Position numbers and translations under genes: made by a program. The notes under the pieces are model-generated. The model had not been told where the DNA came from. It did not search any database and saw only the letters and a program-made list of their open reading frames with translations. Of a stretch of 5,449 bases of DNA, positions 1 through 5,449 are shown one piece after another. Within the stretch, counting starts at the first letter, position 1; every line of letters starts with the position of its first letter. Source of the DNA: Bacillota bacterium (GTDB lineage: Bacteria; Bacillota_C; Negativicutes; Sporomusales; Sporomusaceae); assembly GCA_023441125.1 (NCBI GenBank), contig JAEZQV010000431.1, forward strand, positions 1 through 5,449, written 5' to 3'.

Positions 1-244
1 GTATAAGTGTATCCAATTCAAAGTGAGGAAGGGATTCTGTTACGCATAAACCGCTCTATTCAGGTAGAGGGAGCATTCAGGGTGCGCAAAGAGGACAATG
101 GGCTTTCGCCGGTTTCTCATGAGGGGCAGTGTCAAGGTGCAGACCGAATCTTTACTGCTGTGCATGGGGTATAACCTAAACAAGCTTCACAACAAAATCT
201 AAAACGGCCGGTGTGGGAGCTATGTACATATTCCGAAAGCATCT
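1..244 (+). pseudogene. IS1182-family transposase, C-terminal remnant (frameshifted)
   Basis: This is the degraded C-terminal end of a DDE transposase of the IS1182 type. Frame 1 from position 22 reads SEEGILLRINRSIQVEGAF and then a KEDNG stretch. The family-like continuation GFRRFLMRGSVKVQTE, followed by a GYNLNKLHNKI tail, is in frame 2 from position 101. One extra G in the GGG at 100-102 accounts for the shift. Upstream, frame 1 has a TAA at 4-6, so the reading was already broken before the window edge. A TAA at 200-202 follows the NKI residues. In-frame residues beyond it (NGRCGSYVHIPKAS) still resemble the usual IS1182 tail, so this TAA may be a mutated CAA. The family call rests on remembered motifs, not a search. 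It is very unlikely to make an active enzyme. Confidence 0.8.
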
Positions 245-414
245 GACAAACTCATAGAGATTTTTTTCGAGAGAAGAGGCTTCTTCTGTTTTGCTATGCC
301 CGCAAATCGGCTGAGGCTTCTTTTTTCTTTGCTCTTCTGTCTGTTTTTTGTTTGCTCACACAAAAACAGGGCGCGCATCACGCCTTTTTTCAAAAAGGGT
401 TTTGCGACACCCCC
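1..414 (+). mobile_element. Right-end remnant of an IS1182-like insertion sequence
   Basis: The block holds the transposase remnant plus about 170 bp of T-rich, non-coding sequence and ends in TTTTGCGACACCCCC (400-414). Read inwards this is GGGGGTGTCGCAAAA, which resembles an insertion-sequence terminal inverted repeat. Just inside it is a short hairpin, CCTTTTT (383-389) pairing with AAAAAGG (392-398). A 10-bp direct repeat, GAGGCTTCTT, occurs at 276-285 and 313-322. The other terminus lies outside the window, so neither the inverted repeat nor a target duplication can be confirmed. The boundary at 414 is therefore an inference. The element points towards gmd, which is transcribed in the opposite direction. 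The stretch from 245 to 414 shows no gene on either strand. Confidence 0.6.
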
Positions 415-524
415 ATTTTCTCTCTAACTTTAGAGTTTTCTGCTAAAATTGTATTTTTTCCCACTAAATTAAACAAGTCAATATTAGAACCGGCAGCTAA
501 AGCGGCTACTACATTCTGGACCGG
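415..524 (-). other. AT-rich gene-free gap with open reading continuing the gmd frame
   Basis: This 110-bp interval between the presumed insertion-sequence end and the gmd stop is clearly more AT-rich than gmd. On the minus strand, in the same frame as gmd and immediately after its TAG, 44 codons are open until a TGA inside the insertion-sequence remnant. They begin PVQNVVAALAAGSNIDLF and go on through NLVGKNTILAENSK. This looks like protein sequence rather than random translation, but I do not recognise a family and there is no start codon with a ribosome binding site. It could be the remnant of another gene joined to the end of gmd. A 6-bp palindrome, CTCTAA/TTAGAG (422-435), is too short to call a terminator, and no convincing terminator for gmd was found. 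Confidence 0.35.
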
Positions 525-1610
525 CTATTCCCTATACCGTGGCAAGGCAAAGCCCTGGCTGGCACACAACTGATCTTTCCCGGCCTGTTTTACATCGGCC
601 TCCACCATAATCCGGACAAGCTCCGCAAATGGCATGCGCGGCTGCCAGCCCAGCTTTGCCTTGATTTTCGCGCTGTTACCCAGCAGCAGTTCCACCTCGG
701 TCGGCCGGAAGTACCGGGGATCGATGCGCACCACTACCTGGCCGGTGGCGGCATCTGCGCCAACTTCCTCCAACCCGCTGCCACGCCAGACAATATCCAT
801 ACCGACATGGCGAAAGGCCAATTCAACAAATTCCCGGACAGAATGCGTCTCGCCGGTTGCCACGACATAGTCATCGGCGCTCGCCTGCTGCAGCATCAGC
901 CACATAGCCTGCACATAGTCGCCGGCATACCCCCAATCGCGGAGCGCATTCAGATTGCCCAGGTAAAGCGTGTCTTCCAGCCCAAGCTTGATGCGCGCCG
1001 CCGCCCTGGTAATTTTCCGGGTAACAAAGGTTTCGCCGCGCAAGGGCGACTCATGATTGAACAGAATCCCGTTGCAGGCATACATGTTATACGATTCCCG
1101 GTAATTTACCGTTATCCAGTAAGCATACAACTTGGCCGCCGCATACGGGCTGCGGGGGTAAAAAGGGGTTGTTTCGCTCTGGGGAATCTCGGCTACCTGC
1201 CCGTACAGTTCACTGGTGGAGGCCTGGTAATACCGGGTTTTTCTCGCCAGTCCCAACAGACGAATGGCTTCTAAGAGTCGTAAAGTTCCCAAGCCGTCGG
1301 TATTGGCCGTGTATTCCGGGGTGTCAAAGGAAACTTTGACATGACTTTGCGCCCCCAGATTATAAATTTCATCGGGCTGAATATGCTGTACCAGACGGAT
1401 CAGATTGGTAGAATCCGTCAGATCGCCGTAATGCAAAAAGAACCGGACATTTTCCTGGTGCGGATCTGCGTACAGATGCTCTATCCGTTCGGTATTAAAT
1501 AACGATGCCCGCCGTTTGATACCATGCACTTCATAGCCCTGCTGCAGCAAAAATTCAGCAAGATAGGCCCCGTCCTGGCCTGTAATACCGGATATAAGTG
1601 CTTTTTTCAC
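525..1610 (-). CDS. gmd: GDP-mannose 4,6-dehydratase (Gmd)
   Basis: This cytoplasmic short-chain dehydrogenase/reductase-fold enzyme converts GDP-D-mannose to GDP-4-keto-6-deoxy-D-mannose, the precursor of GDP-L-fucose, GDP-D-rhamnose and related sugars. The NADP-binding GITGQDG motif is at residues 8-14. The catalytic set fits the E. coli numbering exactly: Thr132 and Glu134 in STSELYG, and Tyr156 and Lys160 in YAAAK. The family block [10 protein letters not shown] and the [10 protein letters not shown] stretch follow. I chose the GTG at 1610 (361 residues, within the family range), because GGAGG lies 6 bp upstream and the protein then begins [14 protein letters not shown], as expected. An in-frame ATG at 1676 would add 22 residues with no homology, running through a hairpin. 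The last 20 or so residues after VEADV look atypical and may have been altered by rearrangement near the insertion sequence. No GDP-fucose synthase or GDP-rhamnose reductase gene is in view. Confidence 0.95.
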   Translation of the reverse strand: MKKALISGITGQDGAYLAEFLLQQGYEVHGIKRRASLFNTERIEHLYADPHQENVRFFLHYGDLTDSTNLIRLVQHIQPDEIYNLGAQSHVKVSFDTPEYTANTDGLGTLRLLEAIRLLGLARKTRYYQASTSELYGQVAEIPQSETTPFYPRSPYAAAKLYAYWITVNYRESYNMYACNGILFNHESPLRGETFVTRKITRAAARIKLGLEDTLYLGNLNALRDWGYAGDYVQAMWLMLQQASADDYVVATGETHSVREFVELAFRHVGMDIVWRGSGLEEVGADAATGQVVVRIDPRYFRPTEVELLLGNSAKIKAKLGWQPRMPFAELVRIMVEADVKQAGKDQLCASQGFALPRYRE

Positions 1611-1616
1611 ACTGCT

Positions 1617-1621
1617 CCTCC
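1617..1621 (-). promoter_or_regulatory. Ribosome binding site fixing the gmd GTG start
   Basis: The minus strand reads GGGGAGGAGCAGT and then GTG. The GGAGG core sits 6 bp before the GTG at 1610. The alternative ATG at 1676 has no comparable site, so this signal decides the start. Confidence 0.75.
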
Positions 1622-1648
1622 CCATCTGACTACAAAACATCCTGAAAG

Positions 1649-1674
1649 GAGCCGGTACCATGACGGCCCGGCTC
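1649..1674 (-). other. GC-rich hairpin in the gmd leader
   Basis: GAGCCGG (1674-1668) and CCGGCTC (1655-1649) form a perfect 7-bp stem around a 12-base loop, between the YjcZ-like gene and gmd. On the minus strand it is followed by CTTTCAGGATGTTTTG, not a clean run of T. It is therefore a weak terminator candidate at best, and could instead be a leader structure, attenuator or mRNA-processing hairpin between the two genes. Confidence 0.4.
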
Positions 1675-1711
1675 ACATTGGTAAGTAGTGGATTAGGTAA
1701 TTAATATAGGC

Positions 1712-1834
1712 TTAACAACTACAACTATCGTCTTCACCACATAAAAATAGCAGCAGTATTATGATTATGATGATCACGACCCATGCGCTGCCGCGCCCAC
1801 CATGACCGCCACAACCGCCAAAGCCAAAGCCCAT
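1712..1834 (-). CDS. YjcZ/SscA-type small sporulation peptide (40 aa)
   Basis: This is a short gene with an excellent ribosome binding site (AAAGGAGG, with 9 bp between the GGAGG core and ATG) and a TAA stop at 1712-1714. The peptide has a glycine-rich start, MGFGFGGCGGHGGRGS. One hydrophobic membrane-type segment follows (about residues 17-32, AWVVIIIIIILLLFLC). The short tail is acidic and cysteine-containing (GEDDSCSC), giving cysteines at residues 8, 32, 38 and 40. This architecture matches the tiny YjcZ-family proteins of spore formers, whose studied relative SscA is needed for proper spore coat assembly in Bacillus subtilis. The exact role here is unknown. It sits between rmlD and gmd with its own upstream gap and a sigma-K-like promoter, so it may be expressed late in the mother cell. 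Family assignment is from composition and layout, which is weak evidence for so short a protein. Confidence 0.8.
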   Translation of the reverse strand: MGFGFGGCGGHGGRGSAWVVIIIIIILLLFLCGEDDSCSC

Positions 1835-1843
1835 TTTAATGTT

Positions 1844-1850
1844 CCTCCTT
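1844..1850 (-). promoter_or_regulatory. Strong ribosome binding site of the YjcZ-like gene
   Basis: AAGGAGG on the minus strand, 9 bp before the ATG at 1834, is near-perfectly complementary to the 16S rRNA 3' end. It is the main support for this very short gene being translated. Confidence 0.75.
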
Positions 1851-1886
1851 TACTTAATACTTAACTTAAAAAGGGGTTAATCGATG

Positions 1887-1915
1887 TATAGTATGCAGGA
1901 GGCTGCTATTTAGTT
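1887..1915 (-). promoter_or_regulatory. Candidate sigma-K-like promoter for the YjcZ-like gene
   Basis: The minus strand carries CATACTATA (1895-1887), a full match to the sigma-K -10 pattern CATAnnnTA. AACT (1915-1912), containing the -35 AC, is separated from it by 16 bp. The predicted start, near 1880, would give a leader of about 45 bases before the ATG. The -10 also partly resembles sigma-E sites, but no suitable sigma-E -35 sits at the right distance. It was found by eye in a gap of 104 bp, so chance cannot be excluded. Confidence 0.45.
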
Positions 1916-1938
1916 ACTGCTGTTCTTTTTTGTTAGTT

Positions 1939-2778
1939 TTAACCGCCTTTTGCCAGATAATCGGCAAGGGCTTCCTGCCAAGCACGGAATGTATGCCCGC
2001 CGCTCATTTCCAGCATATAATTGCGCAGTGCCGAATAGCGCGGCCGCAACGCCGCGGCGGCAAACTGGGCGGTAGTTATCGGCTGTACGGTGGCAGTCAG
2101 ACCGGCTAAGCGGATAATTTCCCCGGCGAACTCACACCAGGTGCAGCAGCCGGTATTCGCCATATGATAGGTGCCATAACTGTCGGTAGCAATAATGGAC
2201 ATAATGCCTGCCGCCACATCGGCAGCATAGGTTGGGGTGCCGGTCTGGTCATTCACTACGGTCAGGGTATCCCGCGCCTGCGCCAGTTTTACTATCGTGC
2301 GGACAAAATTGCGGCCTTCGCCGTATAGCCAGGAAGTCCTGACAATAAACAGCCGGGGACAGATCCTGGCGGCAATTAATTCGCCTTCCCATTTGCTGCT
2401 GCCATACACATTCAGCGGATTGGGCCGGTCAAATTCGGTATAGGGCCGGCTCTGCCGGCCGTCAAAAACGTAGTCGGAACTAATATATACCATTTTACTG
2501 CCATGGTTTAAACAGGCCGCCGCGATATTGCGGGTCCCGATTACATTGATTCTGAAAGCTTGGTCCGGCGCCTTTTCAGCCGCATCCACGGCGGTATAGG
2601 CGCCGGCATGCACGACGGCATCCGGGCGGAACTGGCCAAAGAGACTCTCAATTTGACCGGGATTGGTAACATCCAGCGCCGTCGATCCCAAAATAATCAG
2701 CTGGCCGGCAAACGAGCCGGCCAGCGCGGCAAAAGCGCGCCCTAACTGGCCGGCGCCCCCTGTAACGATAATTCTCAT
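1939..2778 (-). CDS. rfbD: dTDP-4-dehydrorhamnose reductase (RmlD/RfbD)
   Basis: This enzyme catalyses the last step of dTDP-L-rhamnose synthesis, the NAD(P)H-dependent reduction of dTDP-4-keto-L-rhamnose in the cytoplasm. The protein (279 residues; family usually about 280-300) starts MRIIVTGGAGQLG, with the nucleotide-binding GGAGQLG at 7-13. Other family marks are YISSDYVFDG (98-107), the catalytic Tyr125 and Lys129 in YGSSKWEGE, RTSWLYG (147-153) and the C-terminal RPRYSALRN (245-253). I chose the ATG at 2778 because AGGTGA lies about 5 bp upstream. An in-frame GTG at 2787 overlaps that site and would add only three residues. The gene starts 13 bp after the rmlC stop, so the two are probably co-transcribed. 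Clustering with rmlA, rmlB and rmlC supports the dTDP-rhamnose assignment over other reductases of the same fold. Confidence 0.95.
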   Translation of the reverse strand: MRIIVTGGAGQLGRAFAALAGSFAGQLIILGSTALDVTNPGQIESLFGQFRPDAVVHAGAYTAVDAAEKAPDQAFRINVIGTRNIAAACLNHGSKMVYISSDYVFDGRQSRPYTEFDRPNPLNVYGSSKWEGELIAARICPRLFIVRTSWLYGEGRNFVRTIVKLAQARDTLTVVNDQTGTPTYAADVAAGIMSIIATDSYGTYHMANTGCCTWCEFAGEIIRLAGLTATVQPITTAQFAAAALRPRYSALRNYMLEMSGGHTFRAWQEALADYLAKGG

Positions 2779-2791
2779 CGTGTTCACCTGT

Positions 2792-3349
2792 TTAGCCTTG
2801 ATATCCGGCCAGCTTGGCGGGCGCGATGTCCCTTAACCGCGGATGCAGGGCATCTTTGGCCGACAATATCGGTTCGGCGACCGGCCACACAATCCCTAAA
2901 TCCGGATCATTCCAGCAAATTCCCTGCTCATGGGCCGGGAAATAAAAATCAGTGCATTTGTAAGCAAATAATGCGGTCTGGCTCAGAACACAAAAGCCAT
3001 GGGCGAAACCCGGCGGAATGTACAGCTGCTGCCGGTTTGCCGCCGACAGGGTTACCCCCAGCCACTGGCCAAAGGTCGGCGACCCATAGCGTATATCGAC
3101 AGCCACATCAAAAACCTCGCCCTGCAGCACATAGATTAGTTTTCCCTGGGAATAAGGCTGCTGATAATGCAGGCCCCGCAAGACACCCTGGGTCGATAGG
3201 GACAGATTATCCTGGACAAAGGGGTCGGTAATCCCCCACTGGGCATAGCGGGCGGTATTCCAGGTTTCCATAAAAAAACCCCGGCTATCGGCAAAAACCC
3301 GGGGCGTGAGTATTTTCACACCGGCTAACGCCGCTTCCTCACACTTCAT
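2792..3349 (-). CDS. rfbC: dTDP-4-dehydrorhamnose 3,5-epimerase (RmlC/RfbC)
   Basis: This enzyme epimerises C3 and C5 of dTDP-4-keto-6-deoxy-D-glucose, the third step to dTDP-L-rhamnose. It is a cofactor-free cupin-fold enzyme that acts as a dimer. At 185 residues it has normal family length. Visible marks are [10 protein letters not shown] (21-30), the RGLHYQ motif with the catalytic base His61 (58-63), Lys70, the DVAVD strand (81-85), [10 protein letters not shown] (110-119) and [10 protein letters not shown] (147-156). SAKD (163-166) contains the Asp that probably pairs with the catalytic His. The ATG overlaps the rmlA stop in an ATGA (3346-3349), indicating translational coupling, and GGAGG lies 9 bp upstream. 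No residue expected from the family appears to be missing. Confidence 0.96.
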   Translation of the reverse strand: MKCEEAALAGVKILTPRVFADSRGFFMETWNTARYAQWGITDPFVQDNLSLSTQGVLRGLHYQQPYSQGKLIYVLQGEVFDVAVDIRYGSPTFGQWLGVTLSAANRQQLYIPPGFAHGFCVLSQTALFAYKCTDFYFPAHEQGICWNDPDLGIVWPVAEPILSAKDALHPRLRDIAPAKLAGYQG

Positions 3350-4230
3350 GGCAGGTTGCCTCCCTGTACAAGCTTCATTAAATACTGGCCGTAGCCGTTA
3401 TTGCGGTAAGCGCCGGCCAGTTGCCAGAGTTGCTCAGCCGAGATATAGCCCATGCGGAAGGCAACTTCTTCCGGACAGGCAATTTTTAAGCCTTGTCTTT
3501 GCTCAATTGTTTCAATAAAATTTGCCGCCTGGAGGAGCGAACCGTGTGTTCCCGTATCCAGCCAGGCATAGCCCCGCCCCAGGCATTCCACCCGCAGCCG
3601 GCCTTGATTCAAATACAGCCTGTTAATATCGGTAATCTCCAGTTCCCCTCTGGCGCTTGGCGCAAGACCGGCCGCCATATCGGCCACCTGGTGGTCATAA
3701 AAGTACAAGCCGGTCACGGCATAATTGGATTTAGGCTGCTGGGGCTTTTCCGCCAGACTGACAACCTGGCCGGCCTGATCAAACTCCACCACGCCATACT
3801 GCTCCGGATTGCCAACCCAATAGCCAAAGACGGTGGCCCCGGCATCCCGGCCGGCTGCCTGCCGGAGTCTTCCGGCCAGATTGTCGCCATAAAAAATATT
3901 GTCTCCTAGCACTAAGGCGCAGCCCTGCTGGGCAATAAACTCCCGGCCGATAATAAAGGCCTGCGCAATTCCTTCCGGCCGTGGCTGGGCCGCATAGCAA
4001 ATCGTTAAACCCCATTGTGCGCCGTCCTGGAGCAGTTCCTGATATAACGGCAAATCCCTGGGGGTTGAAATTACCTGGATATTTCTTATTCCCGCCTGCA
4101 TCAGGGTCGTGAGCGGATAATAGACCATCGGCTTGTCGTATATGGGCATAAGCTGCTTGCTGACGACCTTGGTCAGCGGATACAGCCGCGTACCGGAGCC
4201 GCCGGCCAAAATAATACCTTTGTTAATCAT
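3346..4230 (-). CDS. rfbA: Glucose-1-phosphate thymidylyltransferase (RmlA/RfbA)
   Basis: This enzyme makes dTDP-glucose and pyrophosphate from glucose-1-phosphate and dTTP. It is the first and usually feedback-inhibited step of dTDP-rhamnose synthesis. At 294 residues it is typical of the short RmlA type. The nucleotidyltransferase signature [11 protein letters not shown] is at 10-20, followed by [11 protein letters not shown] (24-34). LGDNIFYG (108-115) contains the metal-binding Asp110. EKP (161-163), GLYFYD (174-179), [13 protein letters not shown] (195-207) and WLDTGTH (223-229, second metal-binding Asp225) complete the pattern. The ATG has AGGAG 7 bp upstream. It follows the acetyltransferase gene after a 64-bp gap that shows no strong promoter or terminator, and it overlaps rmlC by 4 bp. 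Confidence 0.97.
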   Translation of the reverse strand: MINKGIILAGGSGTRLYPLTKVVSKQLMPIYDKPMVYYPLTTLMQAGIRNIQVISTPRDLPLYQELLQDGAQWGLTICYAAQPRPEGIAQAFIIGREFIAQQGCALVLGDNIFYGDNLAGRLRQAAGRDAGATVFGYWVGNPEQYGVVEFDQAGQVVSLAEKPQQPKSNYAVTGLYFYDHQVADMAAGLAPSARGELEITDINRLYLNQGRLRVECLGRGYAWLDTGTHGSLLQAANFIETIEQRQGLKIACPEEVAFRMGYISAEQLWQLAGAYRNNGYGQYLMKLVQGGNLP

Positions 4231-4294
4231 GCTTCCACTCCTAGCCGTTCACCACGGTTTACTTCACTTGCCGGTCCGGGTTGCCATGCCTTCG

Positions 4295-4765
4295 CTACGA
4301 AAATTTCTTGAGCATGGGTGTAAAACGTATATCATGGATCATCTGCTCCTGATCATAAATGACAAAGCCCAGCTTGTGATAGACCGGCACGGCACCTTGA
4401 AAAGCGCCTACGGTAAGTTGCTGTACATCCGGGTGTTCCCGGCGGCACTTATCGCTGCCCGCCGTCAGCAGGCTTTTGGCTATGCCGCAGCCGTGCCAGT
4501 TTTCCGCCGTAAATAACAGCAGTATATGATTTACGTAATAAATCTCAATTGCGCCAAGGATCTGCTCGTTTTGTCTGGCAACGAACATAAAGGAGTTGAC
4601 AGCCAGGCGGTTTTGCATTGCGGCCGGATCAATGAGATTATAAAAACTTTGTATGCCGGCCGCGGAAAAAGCGGCGGCGTTAAATTTGTCAAACACCGTT
4701 TTAACCATGGCGGATACCTGGCTGAGTTCCTCAACCGTAACCTCGCCGATCATATATTCACTCAT
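4295..4765 (-). CDS. GNAT-family N-acetyltransferase, substrate unknown
   Basis: This is a 156-residue single-domain protein of the GNAT fold, predicted to transfer acetyl from acetyl-CoA to an amine. HILLLFTAENWHGCGIAKSLL (from about 80 to 100) is the acetyl-CoA-binding motif A, with a HGCGIA loop in place of the usual Q/RxxGxG/A. AVPVYHKLGF (125-134) is the motif B region with the common Tyr and LGF ending. There is no signal peptide or membrane segment, so it should be cytoplasmic. The ATG has GGAG 7 bp upstream, and the gene starts 15 bp after the rmlB stop, so it is probably in the rml transcript. It is not a standard rhamnose-pathway gene and does not look like WecD, the dTDP-fucosamine acetyltransferase. 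It could be a passenger with an unrelated target, or could modify a sugar, lipid or protein linked to the glycan. Confidence 0.85.
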   Translation of the reverse strand: MSEYMIGEVTVEELSQVSAMVKTVFDKFNAAAFSAAGIQSFYNLIDPAAMQNRLAVNSFMFVARQNEQILGAIEIYYVNHILLLFTAENWHGCGIAKSLLTAGSDKCRREHPDVQQLTVGAFQGAVPVYHKLGFVIYDQEQMIHDIRFTPMLKKFS

Positions 4766-4780
4766 AGTGTCTCTCCTTAT

Positions 4781-5449
4781 CTAAGGTTGGGCGGTCTGAC
4801 TGCTTTGCAGTTTCTGCCAGGCCAAACGGTAGCTGCCGGTTCTGACCTGTTCACACCACGCGGGATTGGCCAAATACCAGGCAACGGTCCTCTGCAGGCC
4901 GGTTGCAAAAGATTCCTGCGGCCGCCAACCAAGCTCTGCCGTTAATTTAGCGGCATCAATGGCGTAACGCTGGTCATGGCCGGGCCGGTCTGTTACAAAC
5001 GTAATCTGGTCCCGGTAACTGCCGCCCGGCCGGCGCGGCTGCATAGCGTCCAGTAAATCACAGATGCCCTGGACCACCTGCAGGTTGGTCTGCTCATTAT
5101 GACCGCCCACATTGTAGACTTCACCGGGTTTACCGGCCGTCAGGACGGTTGCGATGGCGCGGCAATGATCCAGCACGTAGAGCCAGTCCCGGATGTTGCT
5201 GCCGTCGCCATATACCGGCAGCGGCTTGCCGGCCAGCGCCGTAAAAATCATCAAGGGAATCAATTTCTCCGGAAATTGATAGGGGCCGTAATTATTCGAA
5301 CAGTTGGTAGTCATTACCGGCAAGCCGTAGGTGTGAAAATACGCCCGTACCAGATGGTCGGAGGCCGCCTTGGAGGCTGAATAGGGCGAATTGGGCGCAT
5401 ATTTGCTTTGTCCGGTGAAATAGCCGGTGGTCCCCAGCGACCCATACAC
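4781..5449 (-). CDS. rfbB: dTDP-glucose 4,6-dehydratase (RmlB/RfbB), 5' part outside window
   Basis: This NAD+-dependent enzyme converts dTDP-glucose to dTDP-4-keto-6-deoxy-D-glucose, the second step to dTDP-L-rhamnose. The 222 codons visible are the C-terminal two-thirds of a protein normally about 330-355 residues long. The window edge falls within the family STDEVYG motif, so the first codon (GTG) is an internal Val, not a start. The N-terminal GxxGxxG and the Asp-Glu catalytic pair are beyond the edge. Visible marks are the catalytic Tyr and Lys in YSASK (visible residues 23-27), [19 protein letters not shown] (a hallmark of RmlB), [14 protein letters not shown] and [20 protein letters not shown] lies near the C-terminus, followed by [10 protein letters not shown]. 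The stop is a TAG at 4781-4783. The operon promoter is expected further right. Confidence 0.96.
   Translation of the reverse strand: MYGSLGTTGYFTGQSKYAPNSPYSASKAASDHLVRAYFHTYGLPVMTTNCSNNYGPYQFPEKLIPLMIFTALAGKPLPVYGDGSNIRDWLYVLDHCRAIATVLTAGKPGEVYNVGGHNEQTNLQVVQGICDLLDAMQPRRPGGSYRDQITFVTDRPGHDQRYAIDAAKLTAELGWRPQESFATGLQRTVAWYLANPAWCEQVRTGSYRLAWQKLQSSQTAQP

Noticed and set aside
276..322. Direct repeat GAGGCTTCTT (276-285 and 313-322) as a possible CRISPR-like or regulatory repeat.
   Set aside because: There are only two short copies in T-rich sequence inside an insertion-sequence end, with no third copy at the same period.
422..435. Palindrome CTCTAA-CT-TTAGAG as a possible gmd terminator.
   Set aside because: The stem is AT-rich and only 6 bp with a 2-base loop, and it is not followed by a proper T-run on the minus strand.
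352..573. A 73-codon plus-strand open frame starting inside the insertion-sequence remnant.
   Set aside because: It crosses the insertion-sequence end and runs into the antisense of gmd. There is no ribosome binding site and no recognisable domain.
807..1274. A 155-codon open reading frame on the plus strand.
   Set aside because: It lies entirely antisense to gmd, which has all its catalytic motifs. The translation shows no family features.
3493..3909. A 138-codon plus-strand open frame, and similar ones at 4133-4516 and 4526-4945.
   Set aside because: They are antisense shadows of rmlA, the GNAT gene and rmlB, with no protein-like motifs.
4231..4294. The 64-bp gap before rmlA as a possible internal promoter.
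   Set aside because: No convincing -35/-10 pair was seen on the minus strand. Only a 4-bp stem (CCGT/ACGG) is present.
738..5236. The octamer CTGGCCGG/CCGGCCAG occurs about nine times (738, 2701, 2717, 2746, 2805, 3413, 3766, 3872, 5229), far above chance.
   Set aside because: Each copy falls in coding sequence for Leu-Ala-Gly or Ala/Thr-Gly-Gln in a fixed codon phase (CTG GCC GGN or NCC GGC CAG). Codon preference explains it without a dedicated repeat or signal.

Overview
The window looks like part of a nucleotide-sugar (surface glycan precursor) locus from a spore-forming Bacillota. Two things point that way: a 40-residue glycine-rich, single-membrane-segment peptide of the YjcZ/SscA sporulation type lies inside the locus, and an IS1182-type transposase remnant, common in that phylum, lies at the left end. 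Moderate-to-high GC genes with strong GGAGG ribosome binding sites would suit a Sporomusaceae-like member of the Negativicutes, but that placement is inference. No marker gene here settles it.

All intact genes are on the minus strand, so transcription runs from right to left. From the right edge the order is: 3' part of rmlB/rfbB (dTDP-glucose 4,6-dehydratase, cut by the window edge), a GNAT N-acetyltransferase, rmlA/rfbA (glucose-1-phosphate thymidylyltransferase), rmlC/rfbC (3,5-epimerase), rmlD/rfbD (dTDP-4-dehydrorhamnose reductase), the YjcZ-like peptide, and gmd (GDP-mannose 4,6-dehydratase). Spacing from rmlB to rmlD is tight (15 bp, 64 bp, a 4-bp ATGA overlap, 13 bp), which suggests one transcript. 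Together RmlA, B, C and D convert glucose-1-phosphate and dTTP to dTDP-L-rhamnose. Gmd starts a separate GDP-mannose branch towards GDP-fucose, GDP-rhamnose or a related sugar, and no reductase for its product is visible here.

The short peptide gene (1712-1834) has its own upstream gap of about 100 bp containing a good match to a sigma-K (late mother-cell) promoter. A rhamnose cassette next to a sporulation-type peptide recalls the sigma-K-controlled sps rhamnose genes of the Bacillus subtilis spore crust. A spore-surface glycan role is therefore a reasonable but unproven hypothesis.

The left 524 bp contain no intact gene. Positions 1 to about 414 are the degraded 3' end of an IS1182-family element: a plus-strand transposase C-terminus with a frameshift, ending near a GC-rich terminus. 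Positions 415-524 are AT-rich. Their minus-strand reading continues the gmd frame past its TAG stop for 44 open codons of protein-like but unrecognised sequence.
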